8,067 nucleotides of DNA from Candidatus Dojkabacteria bacterium UBA2222 (GCA_002328465.1 DCUE01000021.1:12402-20468); one strand, 5' to 3'. Shown: positions 1 to 7,140, counted from the first letter of the stretch. The notes: a model not told the origin generated them from the sequence alone. A program made the numbers and translations.

Positions 1-348
1 AAAGATCATAAACATTGTGAATTCTGCGGTTTTCAAATTAGAGATAGGGCTGTACAACAAGAGAAATATCCAGATGTCGCAGTAATGGAACAGCAGATTA
101 TAGCTACTAAAGAGCATGCTACTGAGACAGTAGAGTCAAAAAGGACAAGATACAAAACAGGGAATAGTTTTGTTGTAAAGTTAGGAGATGCGATAATAGC
201 GCCCTTTGTTAAAATAAAGGAGAAGAAAGAGGAACAAAGTAAGGTTGATAATAGTAAGAAGGAATCTGGAAATACAGTAGAGAATACAAAAACGGAGAAT
301 CAGAGTAACAGAAAGAAAAAGGACAAAAAGAAAAAGAAAAGGAAATAA
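1..348 (+). CDS. Unrecognised protein with Cys pair and lysine-rich tail (3' part only)
   Basis: The reading frame is open from the first base, so this is the C-terminal 115 residues of a longer protein; the ATG at 85 is internal and is probably not the start. Near the left edge the fragment reads KDHKHCEFCGF, a CxxC pair (residues 6 and 9 of the fragment) with nearby histidines, which could be half of a zinc ribbon or knuckle. The middle has a short hydrophobic patch (SFVVKLGDAIIAPFVKI). The last 50 or so residues are rich in Lys, Glu, Asn and Ser, look disordered, and end in a nearly pure Lys/Arg run. Such a basic tail could bind nucleic acid or acidic phospholipid, but that is inference. 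The stop is TAA, and the next gene begins 17 bases later, so co-transcription with the Lgt-like gene is likely. I do not recognise the family. Confidence 0.75.
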   Translation, partial: KDHKHCEFCGFQIRDRAVQQEKYPDVAVMEQQIIATKEHATETVESKRTRYKTGNSFVVKLGDAIIAPFVKIKEKKEEQSKVDNSKKESGNTVENTKTENQSNRKKKDKKKKKRK

Positions 349-365
349 AGTTTTAGGTAGTTAAA

Positions 366-1172
366 GTGAAAGAGTGGTTTTATATTTTAAAAGAGTATGT
401 TCAAGATATTCATCCTTTAGTAGTGTACTCAACACTTTTTCTTATTGGAATGTTCGTATTCTGGAGAGGTTGTGCTGAATCTAGAAAGAACAGGTCTTCT
501 ATTTTTGATGTTTTTCTGGTTTCTGGTTTCCTAAGTGCTATTTTCGGAAGGGTAGTGTATGTGATTTTGGAATGGAGCTCCTTTTCTTCGTATATTTGGT
601 ATTGGTTGCCCTATGAGAAGTATGGTGATAAGGTGTTTCTTTTTAGGTTGTTACCCTGGAGATTTTTTAGTGTTTGGGATGGTGGATTAGTAATTCTTGC
701 ACTTTTTGTTTCTCTTCTTCTTTTCTTAACATTCTTTGTTTTGGTTGTTAAGAAATGGAGATGGAAACATATGTTCTTCCCAATATATTTCTCTTCAACG
801 GCAATGGTGGGGATGTCATTTATATATATTGGTTTAGTTTCAAATTTCAACGAATGGATATATAAAGGGTTAGTACTAATTTTTGTTCTTGCAATTTTCT
901 TTTTTCTTTTCAAATTTATCTTTAAGATTGTCAAAGATCCGTTGTATGAAAAGTATATTCTTGGATATATTGGTGTATTAATTGTGTTTATCTCTTCTGT
1001 CTATCTTGTGTATCTGTATCTTTCAAGTGATTTGTCTCTTCTAGAAGACGTACTAGTAGGAATCTTTATGATTTGGTCTCTTGTAATGTCTTTCTTCTTT
1101 ATCCTTGATCTTCGGAGGGCAAAAGTGAGTATTAGAAGTGTATCCACTGTAAGATCTGTCCAGGTTAAGTGA
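366..1172 (+). CDS. Lgt-like seven-helix membrane protein, degenerate prolipoprotein diacylglyceryl transferase
   Basis: This 268-residue protein is very hydrophobic, with about seven predicted membrane segments (roughly residues 17-33, 46-68, 101-128, 137-158, 166-187, 196-220 and 225-248), the number known for Lgt. Lgt transfers diacylglycerol from phosphatidylglycerol to the lipobox cysteine of prolipoproteins in the cytoplasmic membrane. Similarity is seen in the N-terminal half: IHPLVVYSTLFLIG, then AIFGRVVYVILEW (residues 58-70, like the family's 'gaRlgYv'), then FSVWDGGL (101-108, like 'iWeGGlsfHGG'). The family's HGG histidine and its RxGNxxNGE-like signature are not evident, so activity is doubtful. 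The start is GTG, with a weak AGG at 355-357; the next in-frame ATG would remove the first helix. The stop lies one base before lspA, which supports a lipoprotein-processing role. It may instead be a non-catalytic relative. The family call is moderately secure; the function is not. Confidence 0.62.
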   Translation: MKEWFYILKEYVQDIHPLVVYSTLFLIGMFVFWRGCAESRKNRSSIFDVFLVSGFLSAIFGRVVYVILEWSSFSSYIWYWLPYEKYGDKVFLFRLLPWRFFSVWDGGLVILALFVSLLLFLTFFVLVVKKWRWKHMFFPIYFSSTAMVGMSFIYIGLVSNFNEWIYKGLVLIFVLAIFFFLFKFIFKIVKDPLYEKYILGYIGVLIVFISSVYLVYLYLSSDLSLLEDVLVGIFMIWSLVMSFFFILDLRRAKVSIRSVSTVRSVQVK

Positions 1173-1173
1173 T

Positions 1174-1560
1174 ATGAAGAAGGGTACACTTCTATTAATT
1201 TCCTCTATAATTCTTTCTGTTTTAAATTCTTTACTCTCTATTAAGCTAATAGCAGATGGAGTCTGTACATTAAATAGGGGAATAGCATTTGGGGTAAGGA
1301 TTGAGTATGAAGTCTTAATCACGGCCCTTTTACTCTTTCTCTTAGTATGTCTTTCTATATACATAAAAAGCATATTTAGATACAATATTCTCTCCATTGT
1401 GATGCTAGGGATTAGTAATCTTTTTATGCGGATTATGTATGGAGGTGTGTGTGATTATATAGACTTCTTTGGGGTTAATGTAAATATTGCAGATATAGGG
1501 ATTGTTACTATTTGTATTTTGAGCATAGTATATATCGTTAAGGAGAAGGATAAAGAGTAA
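1174..1560 (+). CDS. lspA: Signal peptidase II (lipoprotein signal peptidase), short form
   Basis: LspA is an aspartic protease of the cytoplasmic membrane that cuts the signal peptide from lipid-modified prolipoproteins just before the lipobox cysteine. Family motifs are visible in order: NRGIAFG (residues 34-40, the conserved NxGxAFG), NLFMR (82-86, matching N..DR with the Asp replaced by Met), GGVCDYIDF (90-98) and NIADIGI (104-110). D94 and D107 are the expected catalytic pair. The protein has 128 residues against roughly 150-170 in typical bacteria: the loop between the two aspartates is short, and the conserved D..TK motif of the first helix is not preserved. About four membrane segments are visible. 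The ATG lies one base after the stop of the Lgt-like gene, with a weak AGG at 1162-1164, so translational coupling is likely. The pair gives the expected Lgt-then-LspA pathway order. Confidence 0.85.
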   Translation: MKKGTLLLISSIILSVLNSLLSIKLIADGVCTLNRGIAFGVRIEYEVLITALLLFLLVCLSIYIKSIFRYNILSIVMLGISNLFMRIMYGGVCDYIDFFGVNVNIADIGIVTICILSIVYIVKEKDKE

Positions 1561-1589
1561 TGGTTTTTCTGTATATATAAATATGTAAA

Positions 1590-1598
1590 TGGTAAACT
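1590..1598 (+). promoter_or_regulatory. Candidate extended -10 promoter before the RluA-family gene
   Basis: TGGTAAACT fits the extended -10 pattern TG-N-TAWAAT with one mismatch in the hexamer (1593-1598). The expected -35 position, 17 bases upstream, shows no good TTGACA match. The hexamer ends only nine bases before the ATG at 1608, so transcription would begin around 1604-1606 and the message would be leaderless or nearly so. That agrees with the absence of a Shine-Dalgarno sequence here. Similar elements precede the genes at 3800 and 6358. Call rests on the motif and its recurrence only. Confidence 0.4.
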
Positions 1599-1607
1599 AA
1601 TATACTT

Positions 1608-2546
1608 ATGGAAACACAGATTTTAAGTGATGAACAAGGCATTAGAGTTGATATAAAAGTACTTCATATTCTAAAGGAGCAGTACGGTTTTGAATTAACT
1701 AGGACAGTAGTACAAGAGTATTTCCAGGGGGGATGTAAGGTAAATGGTAAACCTTGTAAGAGGTCGTATAGATTAAAAGAGGGGGATTTAATATATGTAG
1801 ATCAAGAGTATTGGCAGGGGATATATAGAGGTTTAGATTTAAGTAAGGAGATTAAAGCACAGAAGGGAACATTGGATATTAGATATGAAGATGATGAATT
1901 AATGGTTTTGTATAAACCTAAGGGTTTAGTTGTTCATCCTGGTGTTGGGAATAAAGAAAATACATTGGCAAACTATCTTAGAGAGTATCTCGAAAGTAGG
2001 AATTCGTATGATAGTTTAATGGATAGGTCAGGTATAGTTCATAGGTTAGATAAAGGAGTTTCAGGTTTAATGGTTGTTGCTAAGAATAAAGAGACACAGG
2101 AATATTTAAAAACTTTATTCCAAAATAAAGATGTTGTTAAAATATATCATGCATATTTAGAAGAGAGTAAAAAATTAGAACAGGAGATCAGTTTGAAAAA
2201 ATATCTTAAAGAAATGAACATAAATTTACAACCTTGGAAAGATTGGTTAAAAGTGGAAGGATATATAGGTAGAAGTAGTAGTAATAGATATAGAATGGAG
2301 TTTAAGACATATGAATTTGATGGTTCGAAATATGCACTAAGTTACATATTTTTCTCTGGAGATGAGGCATTGATAAAAATTGAAACAGGTAGAATGCACC
2401 AGATAAGGTGTACATTAAAACACTTAGGGTATCATATTAAGGGTGATTCACTGTATGGGAAAGGTTCTGGTAACGAGATAATGTTAGAATCCGTATTACT
2501 TAGTTTTAAGAAAAGAGATGGTGAGATATTAACCTTAGTTGTATAA
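1608..2546 (+). CDS. RluA-family RNA pseudouridine synthase with N-terminal S4 domain
   Basis: The enzyme converts specific uridines in structured RNA (23S rRNA for RluC/RluD; some relatives act on tRNA) to pseudouridine in the cytoplasm. Residues about 10-67 look like an S4 RNA-binding domain (VQEYFQGGCKVNGKP, then RLKEGDLIYVD). The catalytic domain follows: YKPKGLVVHPG at 102-112, then the signature GIVHRLDKGVSGL at 142-154 with D148 as the expected catalytic aspartate, then GRMHQIR at 261-267 and GDSLYG at 279-284. The length of 312 residues is normal for the family. I cannot tell RluC from RluD specificity, so no symbol is given. The segment around residues 190-245 is less conserved, and the C-terminus is short. 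No Shine-Dalgarno is visible; the ATG follows a promoter-like element. The next gene begins two bases after the stop. Confidence 0.93.
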   Translation: METQILSDEQGIRVDIKVLHILKEQYGFELTRTVVQEYFQGGCKVNGKPCKRSYRLKEGDLIYVDQEYWQGIYRGLDLSKEIKAQKGTLDIRYEDDELMVLYKPKGLVVHPGVGNKENTLANYLREYLESRNSYDSLMDRSGIVHRLDKGVSGLMVVAKNKETQEYLKTLFQNKDVVKIYHAYLEESKKLEQEISLKKYLKEMNINLQPWKDWLKVEGYIGRSSSNRYRMEFKTYEFDGSKYALSYIFFSGDEALIKIETGRMHQIRCTLKHLGYHIKGDSLYGKGSGNEIMLESVLLSFKKRDGEILTLVV

Positions 2547-2548
2547 GA

Positions 2549-3757
2549 ATGACAACAGGAAGAGAGAGATACAAAAAAGAGAGTAAGCCAAAAAGAAAGA
2601 GTATAAAGTTTGATTTGACGAAAATACTTGTTGTTTTATTCTTTCTCTCAGCTATTGGGTATGGTGTATATACATACGTTGGTTTTAGTAAGATTAAAAG
2701 TGTTAATCCTTTAAGAGAAAATAACGCAGAGTACTATCTTCTTTCTAGTCAAAAAGATGCACTAGAGAAAACGCTAATAGTTTTTGAAGAGAAATATAAT
2801 GAGAAAGAGAGGATAGCTATGGCCTATCTATATGCTGAGAATAAAGAGAAAGGGGTATCTGTATTAATATATCTCCCTGGTTGGGTAGAATATTCTGGAT
2901 TAGAGAAAGATTTCGGTAGTACTCTTCCGATTTCAACTTTTAAATATGCAGGTAATTTTTTACAGGAGGGTAGAGGTTTAGAATATGCTTTATGGCAATT
3001 TGAACAGGTACTTGGTAGTAATATAGATCAGTATATATGGATAGGTAGTGATGCGTTTGAAATATTTAAGGAGAATTTAGGAGAATCTTCTGGAGAATCA
3101 ATATATGGACAGTATTACTCTAATGGATTCCAGGTTAATCAAGAGGCATTTTTCCTAAATAGTTTTGTTTCGAAATTAGGATGGATAAACTTGCTGATGT
3201 CGTCTTCAAAATTTAAAGATTCTGAGGCTATGATATATTCATCTCTTCCAACCCTCGGGAATGTTATTCTTCAATTAAAACAGATTCATAAAGGTACAAT
3301 TTCTTTAAGACCGTATCTAATTGATTTCAGTAGTAATGCCTATCTATCTCAACAGGAGTCTTCAAGTGGAGTGGGTATCTCTAGCTATATCAATACTGAG
3401 GCATACGATTCAATATGGAGAGGTTTTATAGATGGGATGATAGATAGAGATTTAGAGAAAGAGAGGGTAAGGGTAGAAGTATATAACGGTAGCGGTATGT
3501 CTGGATATGCAAGTCAGTATGCAAGAAAAATCCGAAATAGTGGCTGTGAGGTTGTAAGATATGATAATGCACCTTCTGAGCAGGAGAAAACTAAATTCTT
3601 TGTTCCTAAGCCTGATGAATTTAAGAATTCTCTTAAGGTAATTTTTGAGCTTTTTCCTGGTACATATGAAATAATAGAGGATAGGCCATCTTTTATGACT
3701 ACTGGAGATGTAGTGATTATCCTTGGGAAAGATATACCTACAGTATATTCTTTCTGA
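2549..3757 (+). CDS. Membrane-anchored LytR_C-domain protein with degenerate LCP-like region
   Basis: This 402-residue protein has a basic N-terminus, one membrane helix (about residues 24-43) and an extracytoplasmic remainder. Residues 306-394 match the LytR_C domain: VRVEVYNGSGMSGYASQYA, then GCEVVRYDNA, ending in GDVVIILGKD. Residues about 100-260 resemble a LytR-CpsA-Psr (LCP) domain in layout: VLIYLPGWV at the 'iPRDt' position, FKYAGNFLQEGRGLEYALWQFEQVLGSNID at 131-160 like the 'inaAyayGG...tve.llgi.id' stretch, then YIWIGSDAFEIF. LCP enzymes transfer glycopolymers to peptidoglycan or other acceptors, using conserved Arg and Asp residues. Here the 'PRD' site reads PGW, and the later Arg-rich signature is not seen, so transferase activity is unlikely; a structural or glycan-binding role is inference. 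It starts two bases after the RluA-family gene, without a visible Shine-Dalgarno, so it is probably co-transcribed. The LytR_C call is firm and the LCP ancestry tentative. Confidence 0.78.
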   Translation: MTTGRERYKKESKPKRKSIKFDLTKILVVLFFLSAIGYGVYTYVGFSKIKSVNPLRENNAEYYLLSSQKDALEKTLIVFEEKYNEKERIAMAYLYAENKEKGVSVLIYLPGWVEYSGLEKDFGSTLPISTFKYAGNFLQEGRGLEYALWQFEQVLGSNIDQYIWIGSDAFEIFKENLGESSGESIYGQYYSNGFQVNQEAFFLNSFVSKLGWINLLMSSSKFKDSEAMIYSSLPTLGNVILQLKQIHKGTISLRPYLIDFSSNAYLSQQESSSGVGISSYINTEAYDSIWRGFIDGMIDRDLEKERVRVEVYNGSGMSGYASQYARKIRNSGCEVVRYDNAPSEQEKTKFFVPKPDEFKNSLKVIFELFPGTYEIIEDRPSFMTTGDVVIILGKDIPTVYSF

Positions 3758-3784
3758 TATCTTCTAAATAATTACTTTCTAAGG

Positions 3785-3790
3785 TAAAAT
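3785..3790 (+). promoter_or_regulatory. Candidate -10 element before the VirD4-like gene
   Basis: TAAAAT, preceded by AGG, lies in the 42-base gap between the LytR_C gene and the VirD4-like gene. A weak TTCTAA (3762-3767) stands 17 bases upstream in the -35 position. The hexamer ends nine bases before the ATG at 3800, giving a leaderless or very short-leader message. The spacing to the start codon is the same as for the element before 1608. Confidence 0.35.
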
Positions 3791-3799
3791 AAAGAACAT

Positions 3800-6289
3800 A
3801 TGGAAATGTTAATTGTGATTTTTATACTTCTCGTTGCATCTTTGCTATTCTCAGCCTTCATCTTTTTACTTGGAAGGAAGAGAGTGGAAGAGGTTGAAGT
3901 ATTCCATGAGGTTCGCAATCCTTTGATAATGCAAATATTAGTCCCAAGGGAAAATGATAAGACGCCCTTAGCTGCAGAGCAGATGTTTGCATCAATTCAT
4001 GGTATTTTGGGAGATACAATGAAGTCTCAAGATTTAATTAGTTTTGAGATTGCTTCCAGTTGTAATGATGGAATAAAATTCTATTCTGTTGTTCCAAAGC
4101 ATCTTGCTAAATTCATAGAGGGACAAATCTATGCACAGTATCCCAATGCTGATATAAAATATGTTAAGGATTATACAGAGGATAAGGATAATAGACTTCA
4201 ACTTTTCGTTACCACAGGTGAGATAGAGTTAGAAAAAGATTTCATATTTCCAATTAAAACATTTAGGAATTTCGAAGTTGATCCTTTAGCAGCAATTACA
4301 GGTGCTGTTTCTGATTTGAAATTAGGCCAAAGTGCATGGATACAAGTCCTAGTTAGACCTGTATCAAATTATTGGCAAGCAAGTTCAAAGAAATATATTA
4401 CAGCAATTAAAGATGGAAAAGATCCGTATGGGGGAGGTTTTCTTGATCAGATAGGGAATCTTCTTAAGGGTGTTGGGGAGAATCTTTCCAATATAGGTGG
4501 TGATAGTGAAGGATCAAGAAAAGAGGTTGTAAAGTTACAACCAGGACAGGAGGAGGAATTACATGAAATTGAGCTTAAAATGTTGAAACTTGGTTTTGAA
4601 TTTAGAGTAAGGATAGTAACAAAGGCTCCTTCCCAAATAGAATCAGAACAGATATTAAGAGATATTGTTGCAAGCTTTAAGCAGTTTACCACGGCTCATC
4701 TAAATACATTTGTTCATTCTAAACCAGAAAAGAGTGGGAAAGAGATTTATCTAGACTATACAAATAGATTTCTTCCTTCCGATACTGTAGACATAATAAA
4801 TATTGAAGAGTTAGCCTCTTTGTATCACATGCCAAATATCTCTGTAGAGACCCCCAATATTGCTTGGAGTAGATCTAAAAAGATTGAACCCCCAATGAAT
4901 TTACCTAAAAATGGAGAAGACGGTGTAACCGTATTCGCAGAAACAGATTATAGGGGGAATAGATATGAATTTGGTATTAAGAGTGTTGACAGAAGAAAGC
5001 ATTTCTACCTATTAGGGAAAACTGGGGTAGGTAAGTCTACGGTGTTTAAGAATATGTTCATATCAGATATCTTAAGGGGTGATGGGGCATGTATGGTTGA
5101 TCCCCATGGAGAATTGATTGAGGAGCTATTAGATTTTATCCCTCCTGAGAGAGTAGAGGATGTTATCTACTTCAATCCAACAGATACTTTGTACCCAATT
5201 GGTTTTAATCTCCTAGAGCTCAAGGATAAATCTCAAAGAGATTTGATAGCAGATGGTGTGGTTGAGGTGTTTAAAAAGCAGTTTGGTACATCATGGGGTC
5301 CAAGGTTGCAATATATTTTAACTAATACTGTAGCTACTGCACTTGAGGCACAGGGTACAACCTTACTTTCTGTTACTAGATTACTGTTAGACAAAAACTA
5401 TCGTAAATTCATTCTTAAACAGGTTAATGACCCAATACTGATAAAGTTCTGGGAAGAAGAGTATGCTCAAATGTCTCAGAACAATAGGCTTCTGGCAGAA
5501 TCGGTTTCTCCAATACAAAATAAGGTTGGGAGATTCATATCCTCTGCTGTTACACGAAACATTATTGGTCAGGTTAAGTCTACAATTGATTTAAGAGAGA
5601 TCATGGATACAAAGAAGATTCTTTTGGTGAATTTAGCACAGGGAAAATTAGGAGAAGAAACTGCTTCTTTGCTTGGTGGTATGATAATAACCAGATTACA
5701 ATCTACTGCCCTTGAGAGGGTAGATATTCCTTCTGATGAGAGAAATGATTTCTATCTTTTTGTTGATGAATTCCAGAATTTTGCTACAGATTCATTTGCA
5801 AAGATTCTTTCTGAGGCAAGGAAGTTTAAGTTAGATTTGTGTATGACGAATCAATATATTGATCAATTACCTTTAACAGTAAGACAAGCTATATTTGGGA
5901 ATGTTGGAACTTTAGGATCATTTGTAGTAAGCCAATCGGATGCATCTATTCTTGAGAAAGAGTTTGCTCCAACAGTATCTTCAGAGGATTTAGTTTCTTT
6001 GGATGCTCATTCTATGTATCTTAAATTGTGTATCGATGGAATGACATCTACAACTTTTAGTGCAAGATCACTTCCTCCTAGATTCGAACCTTTTGGGTTA
6101 AGAAGTCAAGTAGTAGCTCGTTCTAGAGAAAAATATGGTACACCCAAGGATGTAATAGAGGACAAGATAATAAGATGGAGCAATCAAACATATAGCGAGA
6201 GTGGTAATAGGTCTCTAAAGAAGAAAGAGGTTGAGAAGAAACAGGAAGAGAGCCCGAGCCAAGAGAATACATATGATGTAAAAATATAG
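3800..6289 (+). CDS. VirD4/TraG-type membrane-anchored ATPase (type IV coupling protein-like)
   Basis: This 829-residue protein starts with one membrane helix (about residues 3-25) and is otherwise cytoplasmic. Residues 35-370 form a family-specific N-terminal domain, with a Gly/Ser-rich, probably disordered insert near 210-250. The ATPase core has Walker A GKTGVGKST (406-414), DPHGELIEELLDFIPPER (from 434), a YPIGFNLLE stretch, Walker B FYLFVDEFQNFA with D656 and E657, and TNQYIDQL (from 683), typical of the TraG/TraD C-terminal region. Family members are hexameric motors that pump or recruit DNA or protein substrates to a type IV secretion channel; the related HerA/FtsK group moves DNA. The charged last 40 residues look disordered and could bind a partner. 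No relaxase, VirB4 or channel gene is in the window, so substrate and partner are unknown. The ATG has no Shine-Dalgarno and follows a promoter-like element. The family call is strong; a conjugation role is not shown. Confidence 0.88.
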   Translation: MEMLIVIFILLVASLLFSAFIFLLGRKRVEEVEVFHEVRNPLIMQILVPRENDKTPLAAEQMFASIHGILGDTMKSQDLISFEIASSCNDGIKFYSVVPKHLAKFIEGQIYAQYPNADIKYVKDYTEDKDNRLQLFVTTGEIELEKDFIFPIKTFRNFEVDPLAAITGAVSDLKLGQSAWIQVLVRPVSNYWQASSKKYITAIKDGKDPYGGGFLDQIGNLLKGVGENLSNIGGDSEGSRKEVVKLQPGQEEELHEIELKMLKLGFEFRVRIVTKAPSQIESEQILRDIVASFKQFTTAHLNTFVHSKPEKSGKEIYLDYTNRFLPSDTVDIINIEELASLYHMPNISVETPNIAWSRSKKIEPPMNLPKNGEDGVTVFAETDYRGNRYEFGIKSVDRRKHFYLLGKTGVGKSTVFKNMFISDILRGDGACMVDPHGELIEELLDFIPPERVEDVIYFNPTDTLYPIGFNLLELKDKSQRDLIADGVVEVFKKQFGTSWGPRLQYILTNTVATALEAQGTTLLSVTRLLLDKNYRKFILKQVNDPILIKFWEEEYAQMSQNNRLLAESVSPIQNKVGRFISSAVTRNIIGQVKSTIDLREIMDTKKILLVNLAQGKLGEETASLLGGMIITRLQSTALERVDIPSDERNDFYLFVDEFQNFATDSFAKILSEARKFKLDLCMTNQYIDQLPLTVRQAIFGNVGTLGSFVVSQSDASILEKEFAPTVSSEDLVSLDAHSMYLKLCIDGMTSTTFSARSLPPRFEPFGLRSQVVARSREKYGTPKDVIEDKIIRWSNQTYSESGNRSLKKKEVEKKQEESPSQENTYDVKI

Positions 6290-6312
6290 ACCTTTTTTCT
6301 GAGATTCCAAAG

Positions 6313-6321
6313 TGGTAAAAT
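6313..6321 (+). promoter_or_regulatory. Candidate extended -10 promoter before yebC
   Basis: TGGTAAAAT matches the extended -10 pattern TG-N-TATAAT with one hexamer mismatch. It lies in the 68-base gap after the VirD4-like gene. The -35 position, 17 bases upstream, is a T-run rather than TTGACA, as is tolerable for extended -10 promoters. Transcription would begin near 6328, leaving a leader of about 30 bases before the ATG at 6358. It would drive yebC-ruvC-ruvA. This is the best of the three similar elements in the window. Confidence 0.45.
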
Positions 6322-6357
6322 ACTAGATATATAAAGTATTTTTTGTGTTTTAATACT

Positions 6358-7140
6358 ATGTCTGGACATTCAAAGTGGTCAACAATTAAACATAAGAAGG
6401 CTATTAATGATGCCAAAAAAGGAAAAGTTTTTTCTAAACTCTCTACTCAAATTACTCATGCAGCCAAACTAGGAGGAGGGGATGCCAATATGAATCCCAA
6501 CTTAAGATTGTATATTGATAAAGCTAAGAGTGTTGGTTTCCCAATAGATAGGATAGAGAAGGCAATCTCTAAGGGTACAGGAGAGGGTAGTGATGGAGTC
6601 ACCTATGAAGAAATTACATATGAGGGATTTGGTCCTGGTGGTATCCAGATACTTGTTGATACTCTAACGGATAACAAGAATAGGACTGTAGCAGATTTGA
6701 GAAAAATATTTGAAGAGGTAGGAGGAAGAATGGGGGATAGTGGTTCAGTAGCATGGAATTTTGATACAAAGGGATTTATCACTGTTAAGAGTGGTCATAT
6801 GCAAAAATCAGAGAAGTACGGAGGAGAGGATACCTATGTTAAAGATAATAGAGAAGAGGTTATGATGGCTTTAATGGATATCGATGGAATTGAGGATATA
6901 AAAGAAATTGATATAGAGGGTGTTGAGGGATTAGAGGTATATACCTCTTTCTCTAATCTTTCCCATGTTAGGGATAGTATATTAAAACTGGGGTATCTGA
7001 TTGATGAGGCTGAAATAGTAAAGGAAGCAAAGATAACAAAAAAGCTATCAGAAAAAGATTTAGAAAAAGCAGAGAGTGCAGTAGAGAGATTCGAGGATAA
7101 TGATGATGTTCAGAGTGTTTGGAGCGATATTTTGTATTAA
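6358..7140 (+). CDS. yebC: YebC/PmpR/TACO1-family protein
   Basis: The family was long annotated as DNA-binding transcription regulators; more recent work on relatives, including mitochondrial TACO1, points to a translation role on the ribosome. The N-terminus MSGHSKWSTIKHKKAINDAK is the family signature and sets the start at this ATG; an upstream in-frame TTG at 6343 would add five residues not found in the family. Further hallmarks are FSKLSTQITHAAKLGGGD (25-42), the ERAIxKGTGE-like EKAISKGTGEG (67-77), YEGFGPGGIQILVDTLTDNKNRT (88-110) and GGRMGDSGSVAWNFD (122-136). The length is 260 residues against about 240-250 usually; the extra residues seem to lie near 145-164, just after the GFITV strand. 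The C-terminus carries the expected DDVQSVW stretch. No Shine-Dalgarno is visible. ruvC follows after 14 bases, the standard yebC-ruvC order. Confidence 0.96.
   Translation: MSGHSKWSTIKHKKAINDAKKGKVFSKLSTQITHAAKLGGGDANMNPNLRLYIDKAKSVGFPIDRIEKAISKGTGEGSDGVTYEEITYEGFGPGGIQILVDTLTDNKNRTVADLRKIFEEVGGRMGDSGSVAWNFDTKGFITVKSGHMQKSEKYGGEDTYVKDNREEVMMALMDIDGIEDIKEIDIEGVEGLEVYTSFSNLSHVRDSILKLGYLIDEAEIVKEAKITKKLSEKDLEKAESAVERFEDNDDVQSVWSDILY

Noticed and set aside
611..1397. Three minus-strand open frames (611-934, 1001-1189, 1053-1397) opposite the Lgt-like and LspA genes
   Set aside because: They overlap plus-strand genes with recognisable membrane-protein content, show no family motif and have basic, low-complexity composition typical of antisense shadows.
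3800..6289. Integrated conjugative element
   Set aside because: Only the coupling-like ATPase is present; no integrase, relaxase, direct repeats or tRNA attachment site is visible, and the flanks are housekeeping genes.
6281..6299. A-run and T-run (AAAAATATAGACCTTTTTT) after the VirD4-like gene as a terminator
   Set aside because: The possible stem is only A-T pairs with no G-C core, and the A-run overlaps the stop region; too weak to call.
6343..6357. TTG start extending yebC by five residues
   Set aside because: The family signature MSGHSKW begins at the ATG at 6358, and the extension has no family counterpart.
4447..6416. Minus-strand open frames at 4447-4692, 6123-6416 and 6184-6369
   Set aside because: They lie opposite conserved parts of the VirD4-like and yebC genes and match nothing recognisable.
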